Below, in pieces: positions 11,647-21,837 of a DNA stretch of 64,000 bases (position 1 is its first letter; each line of letters opens with the position of its first letter). A program made the position numbers and the translations under genes. Below the pieces are notes generated by a model, which searched no databases, was not told the DNA's origin, and saw only the letters and a list, made by a program, of their open reading frames with translations. Source of the DNA: Episyrphus balteatus (lineage: Eukaryota; Arthropoda; Insecta; Diptera; Syrphidae). The stretch is from assembly GCF_945859705.1 (NCBI RefSeq), contig NC_079135.1, forward strand, positions 106,976,288-107,040,287. Direction: 5' to 3'.

Positions 11647-14600
11647 ATGAAGTTTTTAATTGACACTGGAGCTTCGAAAAACTATATTAAGCCGCTACGC
11701 CAAATAAAAAATGTTGTTCCAGTAGATACTCCGTTCCTAGTTAAGTCCATACATGGATTCAATAGTGTTGAATCCAAATGTTTTTTTGAAATTTTCGGGG
11801 TAACAAGTACTTTCTTTATACTACCACACCTCGAAAAATTTGATGGGATAATTGGCTTCGATCTGCTAACGCAAATCAATGCCACAATTTCTTTAAAGGA
11901 AAGCTTAATCATTTTCGATTCTGGTTCTGAAAAAATTAGTTTTCATAGTTGTCAGAATGTTAACTTTACAAGAGTAGAGGATATAGATGTGCCAAAATCT
12001 ATAGAAAACGACTTTAAAAAAATGATTAACAATAGAATTAAAACATTTGCAGATCCAAATGAGGCATTGCCTTACAACACAAATATAGTTGCCACAATTC
12101 GTACTGAATGTGAAGATCCTATTTACTCCAAATTTTACCCCTATCCTATGGGTGTAACAGATTTTGTTAACAATGAAATAAAAGATCTTCTACGGAATGG
12201 CATAATTAGACCATCAAGGTCACCTTACAACAATCCTATTTGGGTTGTTGATAAAAAGGGCACTGACGAAATAGGAAATAAAAAGAAACGTCTAGTAATA
12301 GACTTTCGAAAGCTAAATCAGAGAACCATAGATGATAAGTATCCCATCCCAAATGTCACAACAATTCTGTCAAATTTAGGCAAGGCACGATTTTTTACAA
12401 CCTTGGACTTAAAATCAGGGTTTCATCAAATCGAATTAGCCGAGCGAGATCGGGAAAAGACAGCCTTTTCCGTTAATGGAGGGAAATATGAATTTTGTCG
12501 CCTCCCGTTCGGGTTAAAAAATGGCCCCAGCATGTTCCAAAGGGCCATAGATGATGTTCTACGTGAACATATTGGGAAAATTTGCTATGTTTACGTCGAT
12601 GACGTAATAGTTTTTTCTGAAACTGAAGAAGAACATGTAGAGGATATCAGTATTGTTTTAAAAAAATTGTATGATGCAAATATGAGGGTTTCACGTGAAA
12701 AATCAAATTTTTTCAAAACAAACGTTGAATACTTAGGATTTATGGTATCTAAAGATGGTATAAAAACATGTCCCAATAAAGTGGAAGCAATAAAAAATTT
12801 CACTCAACCTTCAACACTTTTTGGACTCAGATCTTTTTTGGGACTAGCGAGTTATTATAGATGTTTTATAAAAGACTTTTCCTCAATAGCTAGACCACTG
12901 ACTGATATATTAGGAGGTGAAAATGGTAAAATAAGTGCTAATCAGTCAAAAAAAGTTAAGATAGAATTGAGTCCCAAACAATTTGATGCATTTAATAAAC
13001 TAAGAGACATTTTGGCGTCAGAAGACGTAACATTATTATACCCAGACTTCACGAAGCCTTTCGATCTAACGACGGATGCTTCATCGTACGGTCTCGGAGC
13101 GGTTTTGTCGCAAAACGGGAAACCGATAACAATGATTTCAAGAACTCTCAAGGGCAAAGAGTTAGAATTTGCAACCAACGAGAGAGAGCTTTTGGCCATA
13201 GTATGGTCATTAAAAAACCTACGTAATTATCTTTACGGAGTAAAGAGTCTAAATATCTTTACAGATCATCAGCCTCTTTCATTTTCAGTTTCAGACAAAA
13301 ACACAAACGCAAAAATTAAGCGCTGGAAAGCTTTTGTAGACGAGCATAATCCTCGAATATTTTACAAACCAGGAAAAGAGAATTATGTCGCGGATGCGCT
13401 TTCAAGACAAAACATTCATGCATTGGATAATGAATCATCTTCTAATGCCGCTACAATGCATAGTGAAATATCTCTAACTTATACAATCGAAACAACAGAT
13501 AAGCCATTAAACTGCTTCAGAAATCAAATTATTATAGAGGAAGCTCCAAGCGCTTCAACTCGTACATTTATAATATTTGGTAAGAAAACTAGACATTTCA
13601 TAAACTTTTCCGATAGAAATACTTTAATTGACACTTTAAAAAACGTAATTAAAACAGATGTAGTCAACGTTATTCATTGTGAGTTACCAATTCTGGCTTT
13701 TATTCAAAACAATTTAGTCGAGTTATTTCCATCAACTAAGTTTTGGCATACTAATAAATTTGTATTAGATATATTTGACCCCAATGAGCAAAAAGAAATT
13801 GTAATTACGGAACATAACCGAGCTCATAGAGCAGCTCAAGAGAACGTTAAGCAAATTCTATGTGACTACTTCTTTCCAAAAATGACCAAACAAGCAAATG
13901 AGGTTGTGACAAATTGTAAAATATGCTCAAAGTCAAAGTACGATAGACATCCTAAAAAACAGTTGATTGGTGAAACACCGGTACCCTCGTATGCTGGAGA
14001 AATGCTTCATGTTGACATATTCTCCACGGATAAAAAATATTTTTTAACATGTATCGACAAGTTTTCTAAATTTGCGGTTGTAAAACCAATACAATCACGT
14101 ACAATTACAGACGTAAAAATTCCAATTATAGAGATAATAAATATATTTCCCAATACAAAACAAATTTTCTGTGACAACGAAGCTTCTTTAAAATCAGAGA
14201 CAATAAGGTCAATGTTGCTCAATCATTTCAATGCTGATATTGTAAATGCTCCACCTTTACACAGCACATCCAATGGCCAAGTGGAAAGGTTCCACAGCAC
14301 TCTGTTAGAAATCGCGAGATGTCTTAAACTTGACAGAAAAGTCGAAGACACAATCGAACTACTGCTATTAGCAACAGTAGAATACAATAGAACCGTCCAT
14401 TCCGTAACAAAAATGAAACCTATTGATATAATACACTCGTCTGCGGCAGATTTAAGAGAAAAGGTAAAAAATAAAATTCAAAAGACTCAAGAATTACAAT
14501 TACAAAGAGAAAATGAAACAAGGAAAAATAGAATTTTCAATGTTGGAGAAAGAGTCCTAGTGAAGACGAACAGAAGATTAGGAAACAAGCTAACTCCACT

Positions 14601-14685
14601 TTATGTAGAAGAAAAAGTAGAAGCTGATTTAGGGACCACAGTTTTAATTAAAGGAAGAGTAGTCCATAAGGACAATCTCAAATAG
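11647..14685 (+). CDS. pol: Errantivirus Pol (protease, RT, RNase H, integrase)
   Basis: There are 1012 residues from the first ATG; translation really enters by frameshift near 11590-11596. Domains in order: aspartic protease with LIDTGAS (Asp6); reverse transcriptase with LDLKSGFHQI and the catalytic YVDD at 316-319; RNase H with TDAS (Asp477), FTDHQPL and a VADALSR end; integrase with a zinc-binding His723/His727/Cys757/Cys760 set and catalytic Asp790, Asp843 and Glu880. There are 36 residues between the last two acidic residues, one more than the usual 35. The C-terminus (KLTPLY...GRVVHKDNL) is of the kind seen in 17.6/297 relatives. All catalytic residues are present and there is no stop or shift. 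It should copy the RNA into DNA and insert it into the host genome. Confidence 0.97.
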   Translation: MKFLIDTGASKNYIKPLRQIKNVVPVDTPFLVKSIHGFNSVESKCFFEIFGVTSTFFILPHLEKFDGIIGFDLLTQINATISLKESLIIFDSGSEKISFHSCQNVNFTRVEDIDVPKSIENDFKKMINNRIKTFADPNEALPYNTNIVATIRTECEDPIYSKFYPYPMGVTDFVNNEIKDLLRNGIIRPSRSPYNNPIWVVDKKGTDEIGNKKKRLVIDFRKLNQRTIDDKYPIPNVTTILSNLGKARFFTTLDLKSGFHQIELAERDREKTAFSVNGGKYEFCRLPFGLKNGPSMFQRAIDDVLREHIGKICYVYVDDVIVFSETEEEHVEDISIVLKKLYDANMRVSREKSNFFKTNVEYLGFMVSKDGIKTCPNKVEAIKNFTQPSTLFGLRSFLGLASYYRCFIKDFSSIARPLTDILGGENGKISANQSKKVKIELSPKQFDAFNKLRDILASEDVTLLYPDFTKPFDLTTDASSYGLGAVLSQNGKPITMISRTLKGKELEFATNERELLAIVWSLKNLRNYLYGVKSLNIFTDHQPLSFSVSDKNTNAKIKRWKAFVDEHNPRIFYKPGKENYVADALSRQNIHALDNESSSNAATMHSEISLTYTIETTDKPLNCFRNQIIIEEAPSASTRTFIIFGKKTRHFINFSDRNTLIDTLKNVIKTDVVNVIHCELPILAFIQNNLVELFPSTKFWHTNKFVLDIFDPNEQKEIVITEHNRAHRAAQENVKQILCDYFFPKMTKQANEVVTNCKICSKSKYDRHPKKQLIGETPVPSYAGEMLHVDIFSTDKKYFLTCIDKFSKFAVVKPIQSRTITDVKIPIIEIINIFPNTKQIFCDNEASLKSETIRSMLLNHFNADIVNAPPLHSTSNGQVERFHSTLLEIARCLKLDRKVEDTIELLLLATVEYNRTVHSVTKMKPIDIIHSSAADLREKVKNKIQKTQELQLQRENETRKNRIFNVGERVLVKTNRRLGNKLTPLYVEEKVEADLGTTVLIKGRVVHKDNLK

Positions 14686-14697
14686 ATGATTTATTAA

Positions 14698-14784
14698 AAT
14701 TTTTTTACATTTTACAATCAAAACTTAAAAAAAACGATTTTATTAAAGAAACCGACATCTTTCAGGATTATCCTATTTTTATTG
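14698..14784 (+). promoter_or_regulatory. env: Env splice acceptor and hydrophobic leader-coding stretch
   Basis: Between the pol stop and the first env ATG the env frame is open from 14698. ATCTTTCAG ending at 14765 is a plausible 3' splice site. The codons just after it (14767-14784) encode a very hydrophobic run without an ATG of their own. This suggests that the true Env signal peptide starts upstream of 14785 and takes its start codon from a 5' exon, as in related elements. TTG at 14782 is not needed as a start. Confidence 0.5.
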
Positions 14785-16218
14785 ATGACGACTGCGACAG
14801 GAAAATTAATAAATTATTCCAATTCGAACTATATACCAATAGTTGACGGTGATGTAATTCTCTGGCAAGTCTACGGCTATTTAAGCCACTCAGCGAATCT
14901 AACAGCCTACAGACAAGTAGTAGATGAGTCAAAGAACATGACTAATCTTTTTCCGCAGTCGCCTATGCGTAAAATCCTGGAAATAGATATAAGCCATTTA
15001 GAAACACTTATCGAAAGTATAAACATTCATCATAGAAACGCTAGGAGTCTTAATTTTTTGGGAACTGGTCTCAAAATTGTGGCCGGTACTCCTGATTTTG
15101 ATGATTTCGAGAAAATTAAATTTAACCAGGATCAATTAGTTAATTCGAATAATAGACAGGTTATTATCAACACAAGGTACCGGGAACAAATTAACAGGCT
15201 TTCAGACACAGTCAATAGTATTTTAGCAAACTCAAAAAAACAACAAATTGACACCTTCCATCTTTATGAAACCTTGTTAGCAAGGAACAGAATTATAATT
15301 AACGAAATACAAAATCTTATAACCTCAATAACACTTGCAAAGCAAAAAATTGTAAACCCAGTAATTTTGAAAGATGTTGATTTAAATTCAATAAACGAAA
15401 AATTTGTAAACATAAGCATTGTAGAACTAATGGAAGCCTCTAGTGTTAAGATTTTGCAAAATGAAAATGTATTGCATTTTATAATTAAGTATCCTAAACC
15501 TAAGATAGTTTGTAAGAAGGTTATTATCTTCCCTGTTGCGCATAAAGGTAAAATTATATACTTCAACGGCAATAATGTGGTTGCAGAATGCGGAAAACAT
15601 GTACTGGCAGTAGAAAATTGTGTAGAAACAACAGCATCTACATTCTGTAAGGAAGTTTCTATCAAGACATGTGCTCAACAACTGCACTTTGGTGGAACAG
15701 CGCATTGCAATACAGAACCAGATCATAGGGATGCAGTGTTTGTAATCGATGAGGGTATTATTGTTATAAATAACAACCATGTTATTATAAAGGAGGCCAA
15801 CAATACTGAAATAGCTATCAACGGGACATACTTGCTCACTTTTGATGATGAAGTTTCAATAAATGGAACAAAATTTGTTAATTACAACAGCATTCAGAAG
15901 AAACATCCGATTGGTGCAACATCATCGATTGTTAATATTACCGGTCATATGGAAATACTGAGCTTACCGTTTTTGCATAAATTAAATGAAGAAAACTTAC
16001 GGTACATTGGTGAAATGAAAACCAAGTTGACGACTCACCCATTTATAGCCTCCTGCGTTACTCTCTCAATCATTGGAGTAATTTACATTTGTGCTAAACT
16101 GAAACAATGTCAAAACGAACGACGTCGAAAAGTCGACCTACAAAACATGATCAAGGCTTTGAAGAAGACCGAGGACGGCCTTCATTTAAGTGAGGGAGGA
16201 GTGAACACGATCTCCTAG
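14785..16218 (+). CDS. env: Errantivirus Env, baculovirus-F-like fusion glycoprotein
   Basis: There are 477 residues from the first ATG; the mature start is probably upstream by splicing. A furin-type site RNAR (84-87) is followed at once by a conserved fusion-peptide-like segment (LGTGLKIVAGTPD). This is typical of the F-type proteins shared by errantiviruses and baculoviruses. Several N-glycosylation sequons and paired cysteines lie in the ectodomain. One membrane segment falls at about 420-438 and is followed by a basic cytoplasmic tail of ~38 residues. The protein should sit in the membrane and allow fusion, which would let the element move between cells. The frame is unbroken. Its last codons and stop (16216-16218) lie inside the 3' LTR. 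The N-terminal subunit is short. Confidence 0.92.
   Translation: MTTATGKLINYSNSNYIPIVDGDVILWQVYGYLSHSANLTAYRQVVDESKNMTNLFPQSPMRKILEIDISHLETLIESINIHHRNARSLNFLGTGLKIVAGTPDFDDFEKIKFNQDQLVNSNNRQVIINTRYREQINRLSDTVNSILANSKKQQIDTFHLYETLLARNRIIINEIQNLITSITLAKQKIVNPVILKDVDLNSINEKFVNISIVELMEASSVKILQNENVLHFIIKYPKPKIVCKKVIIFPVAHKGKIIYFNGNNVVAECGKHVLAVENCVETTASTFCKEVSIKTCAQQLHFGGTAHCNTEPDHRDAVFVIDEGIIVINNNHVIIKEANNTEIAINGTYLLTFDDEVSINGTKFVNYNSIQKKHPIGATSSIVNITGHMEILSLPFLHKLNEENLRYIGEMKTKLTTHPFIASCVTLSIIGVIYICAKLKQCQNERRRKVDLQNMIKALKKTEDGLHLSEGGVNTIS
16192..16199 (+). other. Polypurine tract
   Basis: GAGGGAGG directly abuts the 3' LTR start (A at 16200) and is the expected primer for plus-strand DNA synthesis. 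It also codes for part of the Env tail. Confidence 0.85.
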
Positions 16219-16510
16219 GTCGTCACCGGACGCGACGATCGCACATGTCGTCGGTCGTCGTCATCACGTCGTAAATATCATCGTCGACACATAGCATGAT
16301 ATGCTGACACGACGACTTCTATAAACGAAGTCGTTCACACCGTCGTCAGCTACAAGCAACAGGTAGGCAATGAAATATCTTGCACACGCTGCAAAATATT
16401 ATCATTGCAATAGCAGGGTAGAATAGCATTAAGTTAGAATGTAAGTCTTTAGTCTTTAAAGAGATTCGAATAAAATATCATATACCAAATACAAACGTAT
16501 TATTATTACT
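16200..16510 (+). repeat. 3' LTR of the errantivirus
   Basis: This is identical by eye to the 5' LTR over all 311 bases. The first 19 bases finish the env frame. It is followed by the right target duplication TGCA (16511-16514). Confidence 0.96.
16469..16474 (+). terminator. Poly(A) signal in the 3' LTR
   Basis: AATAAA lies 37 bases before the LTR end and is the only canonical poly(A) signal in the LTR, so it probably directs 3' end formation of the element's RNAs. Confidence 0.6.
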
Positions 16511-17545
16511 TGCATAAGGACGAAAAATAATTCTCGTTATTATACAACTGGGGCATATGCTTTTTCAGCAGAAGAATTTCCGTTTCAGAAGAATGCGGAA
16601 GAGCATCCAAACCAAGTACGAGTAGTACCCAAAAGTATATACAAGCATAATATTATACACAAAAAGTTGAAGAGGAAAAGACTAACTAACCATCAAGTAC
16701 TTCGTGCAAAGAAGCATCAGCAGCACCAAAGAACAAGAAATATTTGAAGTCTAAGTTTACCCTTAGTTGCAGCTATTATTCAACACACAAAAGAAGTTTG
16801 CGGCTACAGTGGCATTGATGTGGCAAGAGTGGTTAAGTGGCAATACACGAGAGAGAGAGGTATGATGATGATGGTGTATGGTATAGAACTGTCAAGATAC
16901 TTCTGAAAAATGAGCTAGAAATAAACTTTGAACTTGGGTTATGGTTATGGTTACTACTGTGTTTCGGATGTGAAAAAAAAAACTTCACCATTATGTGCAA
17001 TAACGTGCAGTTTATCACGCTTTTTGGGTTTGTTTTTTTTTTTTTGCTGTTGTTTTGGTATAAGAAGGTTTGTTTTGGTGGTTTTTGATTTTTCACTTTT
17101 TTTTTACAAAAAAAAAAAAAAATGAACAAACAAATTACTTAAAAACAATTTCTTTTGTTTTTGTTTGTGAAATCTTTATTTAGGTAAAAAACAACAACCA
17201 CAGCAATGGATAGGTATTTAAGAGTTTTTGAGAAGGAAGGTCTGAAAAAGTTTCTTATTTCAAAGAGAAATAAGGTGGAATAGGTGTGTTAACTGTTATT
17301 GATAGCATAACAACATAGATCCTCAAAAGCAAACAACCAAAAACGATGAAAGTGTATGCAAATGATATGATTGTGCGTACGTTGTACCGCGAACAAATGG
17401 CAGAATGAAAGGATATTATCAGAGAAGCGAAATGTACATATTTTTGATATTGGGCAAGTTCAGCTACTTTAAAGACTAAAAAGTAAGTCACCAAACTATT
17501 TAGAGACACGAAGTCACTGGATTGGTTTGATGTCAAACTTTTTAT
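16511..17545. other. Host-like non-coding DNA
   Basis: This is unique-looking sequence to the right of the retrotransposon, the continuation of 8147-9753. It contains a (GA) patch at about 16850 and long T/A runs at 17030-17125. Short open frames on both strands are low complexity and unconvincing. Confidence 0.5.
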
Positions 17546-18996
17546 TCCAGGATAGCCCAACTTAAATTTCGCTATCCTACCTTAGTGTCAAAATAATGAA
17601 AGCATTGTTTTTTATTCACCTAAAAAAAAAAAAAAAAAAATAGTACGCATACACCACATTGACCCTTTTTTTTTAAAGAGAATTTAGTAAAAGTTGTGGG
17701 CACTGCACCCAAAACGTTATTTATTTGACTTGGAATTCTTATTTAATTGAAAGTAGTGCATATAACATTCCTGTTAAGAATTGTGACAAAAAAACTTTTT
17801 TCAAATTACCGTCATCTTACAAATCAAAATTTGTTTTTTTTTTTCAGTGTAAAAATTGTCCTTTTTTACACTTTTTCTCAGTTAACCATGGTTTTTCCAA
17901 CAAATTACATAAAAAAAATCATGTGTGCAATTCACAAGTGGTTGAAGTGAAACCTTAACAATCATTTAACAAAATCAAAAAATATAACTTTTTTTTATTC
18001 CATCACTTTTTTTATATGACAACCTACAATATATTTTATACCATCTGAAAGCTTATTGTTTCAGCTCAAAATATCGACCATGTCTATATAACATCTACAA
18101 AGCTAGAATTTTTTTAACCCAATTAGTTTTCATAAAAAAAAAAAAACAAAACAATCAATCTCTTTTCTCTTCTAACGCCATTAAATCCATTTTTTAAAAG
18201 ACAACCTATAATAAATTTTATATCATTATTATTTCACCTTTTATATGACAAAAAAAGTAAGAATTTTTTAAAGCCAACCATGTCGAAATTTCAAGTTGAG
18301 ATTACGGTACTTCCTCTACTGCTTGCTGGTCATCGGCAACAAATCTTCACAGGTGTTTTGAGGTATTTTTCAAGTTTTTTCAATTAAAGATTATATAACT
18401 TGTAGAGCACGTACCGTTATGTGTGATATATTAAATGAAAGGTAATATTATCAGCATGCGTATTAAAGTTAAATTAATTTTGTATGTGCTCTAGATCAAA
18501 AGATATAACGTGTTTAGAAAAAGAACATCTTTTCACCGTAATCTCAGAATTTTGATGATGAAATTGATTAAAATTTTGCACAATCATAATTTGTTTAATT
18601 ACCTATCTACTGTATAAATTTCATTCATCTATCTATTAAAACAAAAAAGTTATGATCAATTGATTTTTAGTGTCGCTTTTTCGTTTCATCTTGTTTCAAA
18701 TCACTTCGATACTAAAGAAGTTTTCACTTCAAAAACAAATTTTGATTTTTAAGAACAGGAATGTTATATGGACTACATTCAATCAAGTTAGAATTCTAAG
18801 TCAAATAAATAACATTTGCTGCTGCTGCGCAATGCCCACACCTGTGGATATAATTTTTCTAAATTATAAATTAAAAAGGTCACTGTGGTGTATGCGTACT
18901 ATTTTTTTTGTTAGGTGAATAAAAAATAAATGATTCTACAATTTTTAAAATAAGAGTAAGATAACGAAATTAAAAATTGGGCTACCCTGGGCTAAC
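17546..18996. repeat. Foldback element with 24-bp core inverted repeats
   Basis: The clearest arms are at 17641-17664 and 18878-18901 (TAGTACGCATACACCACA.TGACC, one mismatch). Similarity continues outward: TTTTTATTCACCTAA and its inverse, then AGCCCAA and TTTCG.TATC blocks, to about 17546 and 18996. Inside is a copy of element B (17919-18730). The motif TACGCATACGCCACAGTGACC also stands alone at 58011-58030, and a cut copy closes the window at 63985-64000. It therefore marks a dispersed family. Confidence 0.6.
17919..18730 (+). mobile_element. Element B, copy 1
   Basis: It starts TCATGTGTGCAATTCAC and ends GAAGTTTTCACTTC, the same termini as 32948-34020. Shared internal blocks include GAGATTACGGTACTTCCT, CAGCATGCGTATTAAAGTTAA and CGTTTCATCTTGTTTCAAATC. 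The subterminal GAAGTGAAA..CTT is inverted at the other end. It is about 260 bp shorter than copy 2. No coding capacity is visible. Confidence 0.6.
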
Positions 18997-21837
18997 CTTG
19001 GGCAAACAAGCCGCGGTTTTAATCTAACAATTTTTTCACAGGAAAAAAAACTGAATTTTTTTGATTTTCGTTTTGAAAAAAAAAAGTTTTTATTGTATCA
19101 TTTGAAAAAATAGTGGAATAAAGAAAAAAAAAAAAAGTTGGGCTATGCTGGGCTAACTTTAGGCAATCGAATTAAGTAGTTTTGAAAAAAAAATTTCACA
19201 TATAGCCCCTGAACAACTGATAAATAATTCAGGTCATAATCAAATTTTTTATTATTAAAGAAATTATTTATCTAATCAATTTTTTTTTGCAATCGAAAAA
19301 AAAAGATCATATTTAAAAACAACCAAAGCGTAGTTCAAAGAGCGTATTTCAGAGAGCGTATTATTCCTCTATCGGCACACGGGTGCGAATTTGGCAGACA
19401 AACATTTTAAAATTTACGATTTTTCAAAAAAGCATGTACAAACAAAGTCTCTTTAAAATAGTGACAATATATTTTTTAGGAATTGTTAATATAAAATTCG
19501 AATTCTTTGGAAAATTCTACGCCAATTTCATACACATATTCCTTATAAAATATTGAGACCAAAAAAAGTTATAACGACATGAAAAAGTAAGAACCAAATT
19601 CGCAAACGCGTGTGCCTTTCACGTCACAAAAAAGAGGTGTGCCTACAGAGGGTTAAAACAAATAAATAAAATAGTAGTTTTCCTTGAATATCTATCATAA
19701 ATATTTAAAACCCATTTCTGTTATTTACTAACTAACTAACTAATCGTTAAACGCAAACAAATTGAAGAGTTATTCGAAATAGAACTAACTCGAAGTTTTT
19801 ATTACCTATACTAAACGTGACAAGAACCCAGAAAATGTAATATTTTAGCATCCTAAATTTAGACTACACTTAAAATTTCTATCTTTTTAGCTGTCGTTAA
19901 AGTGGATAAAATGACTTTTAAATTTAAAAATTAAACGTTTGAGCCAAATTTGTGGTCTAGATGTAATAGTTTTGTCATTTATTCACCACACAATTTTTTA
20001 TTGAATTTTATCTTTACGAACTATTTCGAAGAAAAGAAAGTTTGACCGGAAGAACATCGACTTCTTTCAGAAGAATTACAGAGGCAGTACTTGAAAAGAG
20101 TGATCAAGCAAATAGGGGTATGCTTTTGCAGAAACGAGGTTCTGAAGTGTTACCAGAAGTTAAAAAAAATTCTCATGAAAAAAAACCCTGTCTGTTTTTT
20201 TTTGTTTGCCGTACTGACACTTCTTGTCAAACAGTAAATTTTTGCTCCAACGCTGCAAAAGAAGTATAACTTCAAAAACCATGAAAAGATGTCTACAAAT
20301 AAGAATAAAGGAACACCACAGTGAGGTCTCAAGTGGAAAAGCAAACTGCAAACGAAGGCACCATTTAATTCTGACGATGAAGACCAACAATTCAAACCTA
20401 AGTAAATTGAAAAAAACTAAACTCCAAACTCAGGCCCAATTAATCTGCTGATAGATCATCAGCCTCTTTAACATTGTCTATAGGATTATCTGCCATATGT
20501 GAACGTCAAAAGCCCATACAGCTTCAATCTCCAATCAGAACTCCTTTAACTACCGCTTTTTTGAGTTTAAAAGAAAGTTCATTGGCAACATAAACTTTGA
20601 ATGAAATATCCATTCGATTTTCCTATCATCGATACCCTTAACTTTCTCCAATCTATAACATAAACAACATTTTCAATCCCTCTCTTTTTTTATGCCAAAG
20701 TAAATTGTTTGTTTTATTAGCTTTTGTAAAGCCGCAAATCTCGAAAATCTTTCAACATCATTAAAAGTTAATACGGCGCATCGTCGTTTGGTATCGAGGG
20801 GCTTCATCTTCATCTAGTGCCACATAAATTTTACTCCACCTACCCAGAAAATGCAACAGTTTAAAGCCTTATACCCACGCATCACTAAATCCTAACCCGA
20901 ATATGGTTAAACAAACGACATATAGGACATTATCTACTTCAAGGCAAACCTTTTAAACACACACACACACACACACACAAACATGTCAATGATAAAATTA
21001 TAATTGACTATGATATTGCTAAAGCCCCATGTACCATTATACTCCCTAGACTTCTAACAACCTTTAGCATGTAAACGCATATTATATAGGCCAGACCTGA
21101 TATAGGCATAAGGCACATAGACACACATGAAGTAGGTTCTTTAATACAAGTTGAAAGATTTCCCCAAAGACTACAAGTTTGTTATTATTATAGGTATAAT
21201 CCAATAAATATGTTTTGGCGTACTTAGCCTATAGGACGTTTATATGTATTTTTGGTACCTCTATAACCTAGTACCTATCATATACCTACTATTTTACAAG
21301 AGGAAGCTTGTCTTTGATGTTTAAGGATTGTTAGTGCGGATGTTGCATATATTGCTCTTGGCAGTGTTTATGTAAGTTTCAAAGGCTCTCCTATATAATA
21401 TCGTCAAGGGAATAGGAGCAAGTATGTAGTAGAGGTATAGAATATTATACCCGACCCGCCACCATCCAATTTCATCCAATGATGATGGTTTTACAATGTA
21501 TTATATAAAATGGTTTGATGGGTTAAGAGAGCCTCGATAAGTCTTATAACAGCCTCAAAAGATAAAGCCTTTCACAGGGATGGATTTATTTTTTGATGAA
21601 ACTTTTTCCCAATTCAAGTTCTTGTTTATGAATAAATTCATAAAGTTTGAGTTTTATATGTCTCTGGTTGTTTTTTGGAGCTTAAAAACATTGAAAAAAA
21701 AAGTACAAGAGTGACCATTTTAAAACGTATGTTTTGGTATAAAAATGAATTTGTATACCTTTTCACGAAATTTGGGAAAAAGAAAAAAAATATTTTTACC
21801 ATTTACTTTTGCAAAAAGTGAAGCCTTAACTATTTTG
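18997..21837. other. Non-coding DNA, AT-rich then host-like
   Basis: At 18980-19165 'GGGCTA.CCTGGGCTAAC' phrases recur as fragments of the foldback to the left. From about 20450 to 21560 the sequence is less AT-rich and unique-looking, with no gene recognised. The open frames near 20042-20451 are short, lysine-rich and overlap each other on both strands, so I do not call them genes. Confidence 0.45.
20957..20979. repeat. (AC)n microsatellite
   Basis: Uninterrupted dinucleotide run of about 11.5 units. Confidence 0.9.

Larger units (their letters stand above)
9754..16510 (+). mobile_element. Full-length errantivirus (gypsy/17.6-like LTR retrotransposon)
   Basis: This 6757-bp element has identical 311-bp LTRs (9754-10064 and 16200-16510), a tRNA-Lys primer site, gag, pol and env frames, and a polypurine tract. 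The order gag-pol-env, the -1 gag/pol shift, the F-like Env and LTR ends AGT...ACT place it in the errantivirus group of Ty3/gypsy elements (17.6, 297 and tom relatives). It is flanked by TGCA on both sides (9750-9753 and 16511-16514). This fits the YRYR target preference known for the group. No frame is broken and the LTRs show no difference by eye, so insertion was recent. Confidence 0.97.

Noticed and set aside
10351..15780. Several 60-133-codon frames overlapping gag, pol and env on the other strand or in other frames
   Set aside because: They are shadows of the three real frames, with no initiation context or recognisable domain.
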